From assembly GCA_002712305.1 (NCBI GenBank), contig PATE01000131.1, forward strand, positions 1 through 22,989: a stretch of 22,989 nucleotides of DNA, read 5' to 3'. This DNA is from Gemmatimonadota bacterium (GTDB lineage Bacteria; Latescibacterota; UBA2968; UBA8231). How positions within the stretch are numbered: position 1 is the stretch's first letter; every line of letters begins with the position of its first letter. Position numbers and translations under genes: made by a program. Below the pieces are notes generated by a model that was not told the DNA's origin, did no database searches, and saw only the letters and a list, made by a program, of their open reading frames with translations. Positions 1 to 7,086 of the stretch are shown here, piece after piece.

Positions 1-2
1 AT

Positions 3-380
3 GGCTTGCTGCGGCGTTTCATCGACGACGACGCTTTCATCGACATGATGACGCGCGATCTGGCCGAGGGGCAACACCGACGTCTTGCTGAGCGGGCAAC
101 CTATTTCACCACGGCATACCTCCATCTTCCCGAAGAGCTGGAGGCTGAGGCGAACGACGCAGGTCTGCAGGCAGAGGAAACGTTGGCGATACAAGGCCCC
201 GCGTGGCTCTTGCCCGATTTTGAGGAGCGCTGGGCGGATGAAGCCCATCGCGCTCGGATGATGGATATTCTGCAGCGACTCGAAGCCGAACCATCGCTGC
301 TGGGTGCCAGTGGTCATCTGGCTAGTGGCACGCAAACCATGACCGGCAGAGACCGAGATCACATCAGCGATCGCCGATGA
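3..380 (+). CDS. Class I SAM-dependent methyltransferase, C-terminal part (5' truncated by window)
   Basis: The reading frame is already open at the left edge, so only the C-terminal ~125 residues are present and the real start lies outside the window. The visible part resembles the tail of class I SAM methyltransferases: a Phe-Thr-Thr-Ala-Tyr-Leu-His strand followed by Pro-Glu-Glu-Leu, then an Ala-Gly-Leu turn, a Gly-Pro-Ala-Trp-Leu-Leu-Pro segment and a terminal helix with Glu-Ala-Glu-Pro-Ser-Leu-Leu-Gly. The SAM-binding motifs would lie upstream and cannot be seen, so the substrate is unknown. The last ~12 residues are rich in Arg and Asp and look like a non-conserved tail. The stop overlaps the ATG of the next gene as ATGA, which suggests translational coupling. 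The family call is by remembered similarity of the C-terminal pattern. Confidence 0.6.
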   Translation, partial: GLLRRFIDDDAFIDMMTRDLAEGQHRRLAERATYFTTAYLHLPEELEAEANDAGLQAEETLAIQGPAWLLPDFEERWADEAHRARMMDILQRLEAEPSLLGASGHLASGTQTMTGRDRDHISDRR

Positions 381-787
381 GTGATCGCCCAGTGACGCGA
401 ACGCGGGTGCTGACCCTGTTGCCCGACGAACTCTCTGTCTGCCGTCTTGACGAGAAGGAACCAGTCCCGGTGTGGGTCACAGATCGTGGAGGATTCTGGT
501 CGATGACGAGGCGGGATCGAGAGCTGAGTGTCGTGTGTGTCACGGCGAGCGTGCCGGCCTCGATCCAGCACGAGAGCGGCTGGCGTTGCCTGGTGATCGA
601 CGAGGTCATTCCCTTCGCAGAGATCGGTGTCCTGGCTACGCTCACATCTCTCCTGGCGGCGGCCCAGGTCTCGGTGTTCGCCTTGTCGACGTACGAGACC
701 GACGCCCTGATGGTGAAGCAGGATCGCCTGAAACAGGCCACCGACGCGCTCGAGTCAGCCGGTCATCAAGTGCGAGGTCACCAATAG
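377..787 (+). CDS. ACT domain-containing protein (CASTOR/ACT_7-like)
   Basis: A 136-residue soluble protein whose ATG overlaps the previous stop by four bases (ATGA). The sequence follows small two-lobed ACT proteins of the CASTOR/ACT_7 type: an N-terminal Leu-Leu-Pro-Asp-Glu-Leu-Ser-Val-Cys-Arg-Leu, a middle Leu-Ser-Val-Val-Cys strand, a Trp-Arg-Cys-Leu-Val-Ile-Asp segment, then Phe-Ala-Glu-Ile-Gly-Val-Leu-Ala-Thr-Leu and the signature Val-Ser-Val-Phe-Ala-Leu-Ser-Thr-Tyr-Glu-Thr-Asp near residues 98-109. ACT domains usually bind small ligands, often amino acids, and act as allosteric sensors; the ligand is not apparent here. Overlap with the methyltransferase suggests a joint role. The family call is fairly firm and the function is open. 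Confidence 0.75.
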   Translation: MSDRPVTRTRVLTLLPDELSVCRLDEKEPVPVWVTDRGGFWSMTRRDRELSVVCVTASVPASIQHESGWRCLVIDEVIPFAEIGVLATLTSLLAAAQVSVFALSTYETDALMVKQDRLKQATDALESAGHQVRGHQ

Positions 788-944
788 CGAGGTCCGTCGG
801 CTGCGCGGATCTGTCGCACGGCTCTTGCCACTGTCCGGACTCCGCACGACCATACGAGCCGGTTCGGACGGCGCCGGGCACAGGCCTTTGGATGCATCGG
901 CCTGGGCACAGCAGCCTAGATGTATCAGGATAGACGTACAGCCT

Positions 945-953
945 GGGAGGAGG
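945..953 (+). promoter_or_regulatory. Strong Shine-Dalgarno that sets the PhzF start
   Basis: GGGAGGAGG lies five bases before the GTG at 959. It favours this GTG over the in-frame ATG at 920, which has no such site and would add 13 non-conserved residues. Confidence 0.75.
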
Positions 954-958
954 TTCGA

Positions 959-1786
959 GTGGAACTACCCATCTATCAGGTCGACGCATTCACCTCTCAG
1001 GTCTTCGGCGGGAATCCGGCTGCTGTCGTGCCCTTGGAAGCCTGGCTCGACGACGAACTTCTGCAGTCGATTGCGGCGGAAAATAATCTGTCTGAGACGG
1101 CCTTTTTCGTCCCCACGTCCGGCCATTTCGAGCTGCGCTGGTTCACGCCGACGGTCGAGGTCGACCTATGCGGCCATGCGACACTCGCCACCGCGCACGT
1201 TCTGTTTTCGGAACTCGGCATGCCTTCTGAAACCCTCACCTTCGATTCAGCCAGCGGTGAACTGAAGGTGACTCGCGAGGAAGATCTTCTGATCCTCGAC
1301 TTTCCCGCCTACGACCTGACGCCAGTCGATGTGGACGAACAACTCATCAAGGGGCTCGGTACGACACCGACTGAGGCGCACCGAACACGAGACGTTCTGG
1401 CGGTCTATGAAACGGCTGACGAGGTCCTTGGCCTGACTCCCGATTTTGCGGCGCTGGCTCAGGTGGAAGGGCTGGTCATCATCGCCACGGCTCCCGGACC
1501 GCTGAGCGACCGGTCCCGCGATCAGTCTAGCGATCCGTCTGGCGACCCCGACTGTGACTTCGTCTCTCGATGCTTCGCACCAGGAGGTGGGATCGATGAA
1601 GATCCCGTGACCGGATCTGCTCACTGTACACTCACTCCGTACTGGGCAAAACGGCTCGACAAGACGTCGCTCACGGCGAGGCAGGTCTCAGCGCGGGGCG
1701 GTGAACTTCGCTGCGAACTACAGAAGGATCGTGTGCTCATCGGCGGGCAGGCGCAACTCTACCTGCGGGGGAGTATCCTTGTCTGA
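959..1786 (+). CDS. PhzF family isomerase/epimerase
   Basis: A 275-residue protein of the PhzF family, whose fold resembles diaminopimelate epimerase. Family members catalyse isomerisations such as that of trans-2,3-dihydro-3-hydroxyanthranilate in phenazine synthesis; most, as here, stand alone and have unknown substrates. Visible landmarks are the N-terminal Tyr-Gln-Val-Asp-Ala-Phe-Thr, Gly-Gly-Asn-Pro-Ala-Ala-Val, the catalytic Glu46 in Asn-Leu-Ser-Glu-Thr-Ala-Phe-Phe, Cys-Gly-His-Ala-Thr-Leu-Ala at 71-77, and the C-terminal Glu-Asp-Pro-Val-Thr-Gly-Ser-Ala-His. The GTG start is chosen for its Shine-Dalgarno. An odd Asp/Ser-rich four-residue repeat sits at residues 183-198, where relatives have a short loop. 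No other phenazine gene is nearby, so phenazine synthesis is not implied. Confidence 0.88.
   Translation: MELPIYQVDAFTSQVFGGNPAAVVPLEAWLDDELLQSIAAENNLSETAFFVPTSGHFELRWFTPTVEVDLCGHATLATAHVLFSELGMPSETLTFDSASGELKVTREEDLLILDFPAYDLTPVDVDEQLIKGLGTTPTEAHRTRDVLAVYETADEVLGLTPDFAALAQVEGLVIIATAPGPLSDRSRDQSSDPSGDPDCDFVSRCFAPGGGIDEDPVTGSAHCTLTPYWAKRLDKTSLTARQVSARGGELRCELQKDRVLIGGQAQLYLRGSILV
1505..1552 (+). repeat. Degenerate 12-bp tandem repeat inside the PhzF gene
   Basis: Four diverged 12-bp units start at 1505, 1517, 1529 and 1541. They encode Ser-Asp-Arg-Ser, Arg-Asp-Gln-Ser, Ser-Asp-Pro-Ser and Gly-Asp-Pro-Asp. The Asp is constant and the unit length preserves frame, so the array looks like an in-frame expansion of a surface loop. 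Confidence 0.6.
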
Positions 1787-2015
1787 TCTCCCCCTCCGTC
1801 ATCGGTTACAGCTGTGGGCACTGGCCCTCGGCCTTGCGTGTCAGCCCGTCCAAGGCCAACCGTCAGAGGCGCAGGGAACCCCCACAGAAGCAGGCGTCGA
1901 GGAGAAACAGGCTGACACGACTCCCCAATGGCCAGTGACGGTCTTTCGGGCCGCCCTGAGCCAGAGGGTCTGGCGTCCGCGGACTGGTACCGCATCTTTA
2001 GTTTCTTATGCCTGA
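1779..2015 (+). CDS. Doubtful small ORF with signal-peptide-like N-terminus
   Basis: A possible 78-residue product starting at TTG 1779, overlapping the end of the PhzF gene by eight bases and the start of oadG by eight bases. The N-terminus has an Arg-His-Arg stretch, a hydrophobic run (Leu-Trp-Ala-Leu-Ala-Leu-Gly-Leu-Ala) and a possible cleavage region around Val-Gln-Gly-Gln, followed by a polar Glu/Thr/Gln-rich segment. This suggests a small exported or anchored protein. The Cys after Leu-Ala does not sit in a convincing lipobox. I do not recognise the family, the start codon is weak and there is no clear Shine-Dalgarno. It may be a real linker gene of the operon or chance coding. Confidence 0.3.
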   Translation: MSDLPLRHRLQLWALALGLACQPVQGQPSEAQGTPTEAGVEEKQADTTPQWPVTVFRAALSQRVWRPRTGTASLVSYA

Positions 2016-2274
2016 ACTCGACGTAGGAATCCAGAGCATCATTGACGGCCAAGGCGTGCCTATCGCGATCGTCGGAATGTCGATCGTCTTTGTCGCCTTG
2101 ATCTCGATCGCCTCCTTTATCTCGGTCCTTCCCTGGCTGCTGGCACAACTAGCCAAGTTCGTTCCCGAGACCGATCACCACGCGCCATCTCGGCCGCGAG
2201 GCGACGATGATTCCGCAGCCGTCGCCGCAGCCGTGGCGGCCTTTCATGCTCAACGTAGTGGAGCAGGGTCATGA
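2008..2274 (+). CDS. oadG: Sodium-pump decarboxylase gamma subunit (OadG family)
   Basis: An 88-residue small membrane protein with one transmembrane helix at about residues 18-46 (Ile-Ala-Ile-Val-Gly-Met-Ser-Ile-Val-Phe-Val-Ala-Leu-Ile and onward) and a short, charged, Ala-rich cytoplasmic tail. OadG-type subunits anchor the biotin-carrying alpha subunit to the beta-subunit ion pump and stabilise the complex. The family is short and poorly conserved, so the call rests on the helix pattern Val-Gly-Met-Ser-Ile-Val-Phe plus the immediate neighbour: its stop overlaps the oadB start as ATGA. The Asp-Asp-Asp-Ser-Ala-Ala-Val-Ala-Ala-Ala-Val-Ala-Ala-Phe tail is typical of OadG ends. Confidence 0.85.
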   Translation: MPELDVGIQSIIDGQGVPIAIVGMSIVFVALISIASFISVLPWLLAQLAKFVPETDHHAPSRPRGDDDSAAVAAAVAAFHAQRSGAGS

Positions 2275-3398
2275 CGGTGCTGACCGAGTTTCTCGGTACG
2301 ACCGGCTTTGCCATGATGACATGGGGCAACCTGTTCATGATCGTCGTTGGTTTGATCTTCATCACCCTGGCGATCACCAAGGACTATGAGCCCCTGTTGC
2401 TGCTGCCGATCGGTTTCGGCGCCATGGTGGGGAACATCCCTTCCATTCCGGGTATGGCACTCAGCGTCTACGACCCGGGCAGCGTCCTTGCCTACCTCTA
2501 CTTTGGGGTGAGCCAGGGCATCTTTCCGCCGTTGATCTTTCTTGGTATCGGCGCGATGACGGACTTCTCGACCATGCTGTCGAATCCTCGCCTCGTGCTG
2601 CTGGGCGCGGCGGCACAGGTCGGTATCTTCCTCACCCTCATGGGTGCTCTCTATCTGGGATTCACGCCAGAAGAGGCAGGTGCGATCGGCATCATCGGTG
2701 GCGCAGATGGGCCAACGGCGATCTTCCTGTCGGCCAAACTCGCCCCTCACTTGATCGGCGCCATCGCCATCGCGGCCTATTCGTACATGGCACTGGTACC
2801 GGTGATTCAGCCGCCGGTCATGAAACTGCTGACCACCCGCAAGGAGCGGTTGATTCGCATGCCGCCTCCCCGAGAGGTGTCAAAGCGCGAGAGGATCTTC
2901 TTCCCCATCATCGCATTCCTCGTGGCGGCGCTAATCGCCCCGGGTTCGCTGGCGCTGGTGGGTATGCTAATGTTCGGGAATCTGCTCAAGGAGAGTGGTG
3001 TCACCGATCGACTCGCCGACACGGCTCGTCATGCCTTTATCGACATCGTCACGATTCTGTTGGGCTTTTCCGTCGGTGCTAGCACACAGGCCCAGACCTT
3101 TCTCACGCCGCAGTCGTTATCGATCTTTGGCCTGGGTGCCCTCTCGTTCGCCATGGCTACGGCCGGTGGAATTCTTTTCTGTAAATTCCTCAACCTGTTC
3201 ACTACGCAGAAGGTGAATCCTCTTCTGGGTGCTGCCGGCGTGTCCGCCGTTCCCGATTCGGCCCGCGTGGTGCAGATGGTGGGACTGCAGGAGGATCCAC
3301 ACAATCATCTGCTGATGAATGCCATGGCGCCTAACGTAGCAGGCGTCATCGGGTCGGCCATCTGCGCCGGTATCCTCTGGTCGGTGATGGTCGGATGA
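2271..3398 (+). CDS. oadB: Sodium ion-translocating decarboxylase subunit beta
   Basis: A 375-residue polytopic membrane protein and the ion-pumping core of the oxaloacetate/methylmalonyl-CoA/glutaconyl-CoA decarboxylase family. It removes CO2 from carboxybiotin and uses the energy to export Na+. Family landmarks are visible: Leu-Leu-Leu-Pro-Ile-Gly-Phe-Gly near residue 43, Gly-Ile-Ile-Gly-Gly-Ala-Asp-Gly-Pro-Thr-Ala-Ile near 140-151 with its essential Asp, Val-Pro-Val-Ile-Gln-Pro-Pro-Val-Met-Lys-Leu-Leu-Thr-Thr near 176-189, a Lys-Glu-Arg-Leu-Ile-Arg-Met loop, and a C-terminal Asn-Ala-Met-Ala-Pro-Asn-Val-Ala-Gly-Val-Ile. Length is usual for the family. The four-base overlap with oadG indicates coupled translation. 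Which acid is decarboxylated depends on the alpha subunit. Confidence 0.95.
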   Translation: MTVLTEFLGTTGFAMMTWGNLFMIVVGLIFITLAITKDYEPLLLLPIGFGAMVGNIPSIPGMALSVYDPGSVLAYLYFGVSQGIFPPLIFLGIGAMTDFSTMLSNPRLVLLGAAAQVGIFLTLMGALYLGFTPEEAGAIGIIGGADGPTAIFLSAKLAPHLIGAIAIAAYSYMALVPVIQPPVMKLLTTRKERLIRMPPPREVSKRERIFFPIIAFLVAALIAPGSLALVGMLMFGNLLKESGVTDRLADTARHAFIDIVTILLGFSVGASTQAQTFLTPQSLSIFGLGALSFAMATAGGILFCKFLNLFTTQKVNPLLGAAGVSAVPDSARVVQMVGLQEDPHNHLLMNAMAPNVAGVIGSAICAGILWSVMVG

Positions 3399-3462
3399 CC
3401 GGTCGCCGGCCCACCCTTGATGAAGGTCATCGCAATCTGATCCCCACGAGAAAACAGACCCA

Positions 3463-5256
3463 ATGAAGAAAAAGGTCACCTTCATGTGCACGGCGTTCCG
3501 TGACGGATTCCAGTCCGTCTACGGGGCGCGTGTGCTCACGCCCGACTTTCTCCCAGCTTTGGCTGCTGCCCGGGACGCGGGAATTTCGTATTTCGAAGCA
3601 GGGGGGGGCGCCAGGTATCAATCCCTGTATTTCTACTGTCAGGAAGATGCCTTCGACATGATGGATCAGTTCCGCGAAACGGCGGGACCAGATGCCAATC
3701 TGCAGACGCTTTCGCGTGGCGTGAACGTGGTTGGCCTCGATTCTCAATCGAGCGATATCATCAAGCTGCACGCAGATCTGTTCGCCAAACACGGCATGAC
3801 GACGATCCGAAATTTTGACGCCCTCAACGACGTTGAGAATCTGATCCACTCCGGCAAGTGCATCACCGACGCCGGTCTCCACCACCAGGTCTGTGTGACC
3901 ATGATGGAGTTGCCCCCCGGATGTGTCGGTGCCCACGACGCCGACTTCTACGAGAGCACACTCCGACAGATTCTCGATGCGGACATCCCCTTCGACTCGG
4001 TCTGCTTCAAGGACGCCTCGGGCACGGCGGTACCGTCGACGGTACACGAGTCGATCAAGCGCGCCCGCAAGATGCTGCCCGAGGGCACGTTCATTCACTT
4101 CCACACCCATGAAACAGCCGGCATTTCCGTGCAGGCCAACATGGCAGCCCTGGAAGCCGGTGCAGATGCCATCGACCTGTCTCTGGCGCCTTGTTCGGGC
4201 GGCACCTGTCAGCCCGATGTGCTGGTCATGTGGCACGCTCTGCGCGGGTCTGATTACGACCTCGATGTGGACGTGGACAAGGTTCGGGATGCGGAGGAGG
4301 TCTTTAAGGAGTGCATGGCCGAATACTTCCTGCCGCCGGAAGCGATCGCTGTGGAACCGATGATTCCCTGGAGTCCGATGCCCGGTGGGGCCCTAACAGC
4401 CAATACGCAGATGCTGCGTGACAATGGCATCATGGATCGTTATCCGGAGATGATCAAGGCCATGGGGGAGGTCGTCGAGCGCGGCGGTTTTGGCACCTCC
4501 GTCACCCCGGTTTCGCAGTTCTATTTCCAGCAGGCCTTCAACAATGTCATGATGGGGCCCTGGCAGCGGATCGCCGACGACTACGGTCGCATGGTCCTCG
4601 GCTACTTTGGCAAGACGCCCGTGCCTCCCGATCCCGAGGTGGTGAAGCTCGCCGCCGATCAGTTGGAGATGGAGCCTACCGATCGGCCGCCTCTCGAACT
4701 TAACGACGCGGATCCGAAGAAGGGGGTCGCCGCAGCGACCCAGCGGTTGTCGGATGAAGAGTTGCCCATCAGTGACGAAAACATCTTCATCGTCGCCGCC
4801 TGTGGTGACAAAGGCATCGCCTACCTGAAGGGTGACGCCGAGATGGGGGTGCGCAAGATCGACCCCACGGCGGCCGATCCAGCGGTTTCCTCGGGCGGTA
4901 CCTACTCGGTCCGCGTCGACGGTACGTCCTACGATGTCAGTGTCGAAGGCGGCCGAGTCAACGTTGGTGGCCGTGTGTTCGACGTGGCGGTTTCAGACGG
5001 CACCGGTGTCGCCGAAGCCCCTACCGACACAGGCTCCCTGGTCGATGTGGTTGCTCACATGCCGGGCAAGGTGATTCGCATCGCCGCAGAGCCAGGCGCG
5101 TGGGTCGAGGCGGGAGATCCGGTGATCGTCATCGAGGCGATGAAGATGGAAGTCCCCGTCCCGGCGCCCTCTGCGGGCGAGGTCGCCCAGGTGCATGTCG
5201 CGGTGGGTGAGCAGATTCCCTCTGGCGCGTCGCTCGCGTCACTGAAGGGCAACTGA
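3463..5256 (+). CDS. oadA: Oxaloacetate decarboxylase-type alpha subunit with biotin carrier domain (OadA/PycB-like)
   Basis: A 597-residue protein with an N-terminal carboxyltransferase TIM barrel (about 1-290), a conserved carboxylase domain (about 290-470), a linker and a C-terminal biotinyl domain (about 520-595). In the barrel, Arg13-Asp14-Gly, Lys183 in Cys-Phe-Lys-Asp-Ala-Ser-Gly, and His214/His216 in His-Phe-His-Thr-His-Glu match the catalytic and metal ligands. The biotin acceptor is Lys561 in Glu-Ala-Met-Lys-Met, about 36 residues from the end as usual. It moves a carboxyl group from oxaloacetate, or a similar acid, to biotin for OadB. The motif Phe-Glu-Ala-Gly-Gly-Gly-Ala replaces the commoner Glu-Met-Trp-Gly-Gly-Ala, so substrate preference could differ. 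A 64-base gap separates it from oadB. PycB of pyruvate carboxylase is the main alternative, but adjacent oadGB favours the pump. Confidence 0.9.
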   Translation: MKKKVTFMCTAFRDGFQSVYGARVLTPDFLPALAAARDAGISYFEAGGGARYQSLYFYCQEDAFDMMDQFRETAGPDANLQTLSRGVNVVGLDSQSSDIIKLHADLFAKHGMTTIRNFDALNDVENLIHSGKCITDAGLHHQVCVTMMELPPGCVGAHDADFYESTLRQILDADIPFDSVCFKDASGTAVPSTVHESIKRARKMLPEGTFIHFHTHETAGISVQANMAALEAGADAIDLSLAPCSGGTCQPDVLVMWHALRGSDYDLDVDVDKVRDAEEVFKECMAEYFLPPEAIAVEPMIPWSPMPGGALTANTQMLRDNGIMDRYPEMIKAMGEVVERGGFGTSVTPVSQFYFQQAFNNVMMGPWQRIADDYGRMVLGYFGKTPVPPDPEVVKLAADQLEMEPTDRPPLELNDADPKKGVAAATQRLSDEELPISDENIFIVAACGDKGIAYLKGDAEMGVRKIDPTAADPAVSSGGTYSVRVDGTSYDVSVEGGRVNVGGRVFDVAVSDGTGVAEAPTDTGSLVDVVAHMPGKVIRIAAEPGAWVEAGDPVIVIEAMKMEVPVPAPSAGEVAQVHVAVGEQIPSGASLASLKGN

Positions 5257-5259
5257 TCT

Positions 5260-6027
5260 TTAGCGGGCCGTGCTGTTGTCCGACCCTGCCAGCCGTAGAT
5301 GTCCCGACCAGATCTCTGACGGTTGAGGCGCCGCTTCATCGTCGGTCTCCAATGGCTGCAGCAGCAGCTGGCCGGCGTCGCCAAAACCTGCCAGGATACC
5401 ACGTCGACTGACCTCTCCGTCGTCGATGACGATCTGCCGACCGAGTCCGATGCAGCGTTTCGCCCAATCCAACTGCAGACCCTCAAATCCGGCCCTCGCC
5501 CAGGTTTCCAGGCGTGGCGACAAGGACTTCAGCAGCACGGGCAGCACATCCTGAGGTGCGGTGACCGAACCCGTCTCGATCAAGATCGACGTCGCTCGTT
5601 GGTCGATCCGGGCTGCCTCACCCGCTGACATGCTCACATTCAGGCCGATGCCGACAACGGCGACGCCCGGACGCAATTCACAGAGGATGCCGGCGATCTT
5701 GGCCCCGTCGACGAGCACGTCATTCGGCCATTTGGTCTGGGCAGCCACACCAACCTCATCGAGGGTGTCTGCGATGCCAAGAGCCGTGGCTATGGCCAGC
5801 GATGCCAGTTGGCGTGCAGGCGCTTCGGTTCGACAGAGAATGGAGCAACACAGGTCGCGTCCTGCCTCTGCGTGCCAGTGCCGGGTTCCTCGGCCCCGTC
5901 CTGCGGTCTGTTCCGTGGTGGCGATGACGAAGCCATCCGGCAGGCGCTCTTGAGCATCGATGCGTTCGAGAAGTACGGTGTTGGTCGAGGTGACTCTAGT
6001 ATACCATTGAGGCTCGGTGAACTGCAT
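5260..6027 (-). CDS. birA: Biotin--[acetyl-CoA-carboxylase] ligase
   Basis: A 255-residue biotin protein ligase, which makes biotinyl-AMP and attaches biotin to the Lys of Ala-Met-Lys-Met in carrier domains. Diagnostic motifs are Thr-Ser-Thr-Asn at 13-16, the adenylate-binding Gly-Arg-Gly-Arg-Gly at 43-47 followed by Thr-Arg-His-Trp, Lys99-Trp-Pro-Asn-Asp, Lys110-Ile-Ala-Gly-Ile-Leu, and Gly-Ile-Gly-Leu-Asn-Val near 126-131. There is no N-terminal winged helix, so this is a monofunctional (group I) enzyme, not a biotin-operon repressor. It converges on oadA with three bases between the stops; OadA is an obvious substrate. The C-terminal SH3-like region is present (Arg-Arg-Gly-Ile-Leu-Ala-Gly-Phe). 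Confidence 0.93.
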   Translation of the reverse strand: MQFTEPQWYTRVTSTNTVLLERIDAQERLPDGFVIATTEQTAGRGRGTRHWHAEAGRDLCCSILCRTEAPARQLASLAIATALGIADTLDEVGVAAQTKWPNDVLVDGAKIAGILCELRPGVAVVGIGLNVSMSAGEAARIDQRATSILIETGSVTAPQDVLPVLLKSLSPRLETWARAGFEGLQLDWAKRCIGLGRQIVIDDGEVSRRGILAGFGDAGQLLLQPLETDDEAAPQPSEIWSGHLRLAGSDNSTAR

Positions 6028-6100
6028 GGAGTTATCTTAGATCCGCTTCATGGATGAATTCGTGACTCAGTTCGCACCACGATACCATGGGAGATAGGTC

Positions 6101-7051
6101 ATGTCCACACGAGTGAGGATCAGCACCATCGGCGCCCGCGCTGCCACAGGCAAACCCGCCCCCGACGGTGAAGCTGTGGCACGGATGATCGCCCATTGGG
6201 AAGGCCGATTCGCACAGATCCTACCCGATGAGCCCGACCTGATCGTCGTGCCCGAATGCTGCGACCGATATCCGCAGCATCCGCTGGCAGAGCGGCTGGC
6301 CTACTACCGGGAGCGCGGTGAACAGGTGGGGGATTACTTCGCTTCGGTAGCAAGAGACAATGGTTGCTACGTCGCCTATCCAGCTGTGCGCGAGGTGGAA
6401 GACGGAAGCTGGCGCAACTCGGTGCAGTTGTTCGATCGTGATGGCGAATCGATGGGTCACTACAACAAGAATCACGTCGTCATTACCGAAACCACGGAAG
6501 GTGGGATCCTCGCCGGCTGCGAGGCGCCGTTGTTTGAGTGCGACTTCGGCACCGTCGGTTGTGCGATCTGCTTCGATCTCAATTTCGCACCGATCCGCGA
6601 GGCCTACATCGATTCAAGTCCCGATCTGATTCTGTTTCCGTCCATGTATCATGGCGGGTTGATGCAAGCCTACTGGGCGTATTCCTGCAGATCACACCTG
6701 GCGACAGCGATCTGTGGCATGCCCAGTGGGGTGATCTCGCCCATCGGTGAGACCCTGGCCATGTCGACGAACTACTTCGACTACGTCACCTGCAATGTGA
6801 ATCTGGATTGTCAGGTTGCCCACCTCGACTTCAATCAGGCCGCCTTCCGCGCGATGAAGGAGAAGTACAGGACAGGCGTGACCATCACCGATCCGGGTTA
6901 TCTCGGATCCGTGCTGATTACGAGTGAAGATGAGGAAGTCAGTAGTGAGGATATGATTCGGGAATTCGACATCGAACTGCTCGATGACTACATGGATCGA
7001 TCCCTCGCCCACCGCGACGATCCAGAGAATCAGGCGCCAGAGGAACACTAG
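6101..7051 (+). CDS. Carbon-nitrogen hydrolase (nitrilase superfamily)
   Basis: A 316-residue soluble enzyme with the Glu-Lys-Cys triad of the nitrilase superfamily: Glu52 in Val-Val-Pro-Glu-Cys-Cys, Lys123 in Tyr-Asn-Lys-Asn-His, and nucleophile Cys157 in Cys-Ala-Ile-Cys-Phe-Asp-Leu-Asn-Phe. Family members hydrolyse amides, carbamoyl compounds or nitriles through a thioester intermediate. The branch and substrate cannot be named from sequence alone; an amidase or carbamoylase is likelier than a true nitrilase. The tail from about 270 is acidic (Glu-Asp-Glu-Glu) and may aid oligomerisation. The ATG is preceded by GGGAG about eight bases upstream. The gene is divergent from birA, with a 73-base gap between starts. 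Confidence 0.88.
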   Translation: MSTRVRISTIGARAATGKPAPDGEAVARMIAHWEGRFAQILPDEPDLIVVPECCDRYPQHPLAERLAYYRERGEQVGDYFASVARDNGCYVAYPAVREVEDGSWRNSVQLFDRDGESMGHYNKNHVVITETTEGGILAGCEAPLFECDFGTVGCAICFDLNFAPIREAYIDSSPDLILFPSMYHGGLMQAYWAYSCRSHLATAICGMPSGVISPIGETLAMSTNYFDYVTCNVNLDCQVAHLDFNQAAFRAMKEKYRTGVTITDPGYLGSVLITSEDEEVSSEDMIREFDIELLDDYMDRSLAHRDDPENQAPEEH

Positions 7052-7086
7052 CCGGGGAACAGTAGCCCGAGTAGCAGCCTCTCCAA

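Noticed and set aside
3601-3608. Run of eight G in oadA as a possible frameshift site.
   Set aside because: The frame is continuous through it and encodes Gly-Gly-Gly in a conserved position; no product change is implied.
3427-4236. A 269-codon open frame on the minus strand inside oadA.
   Set aside because: It is antisense to a highly conserved coding region, has no recognisable domain, and is explained by high GC codon usage.
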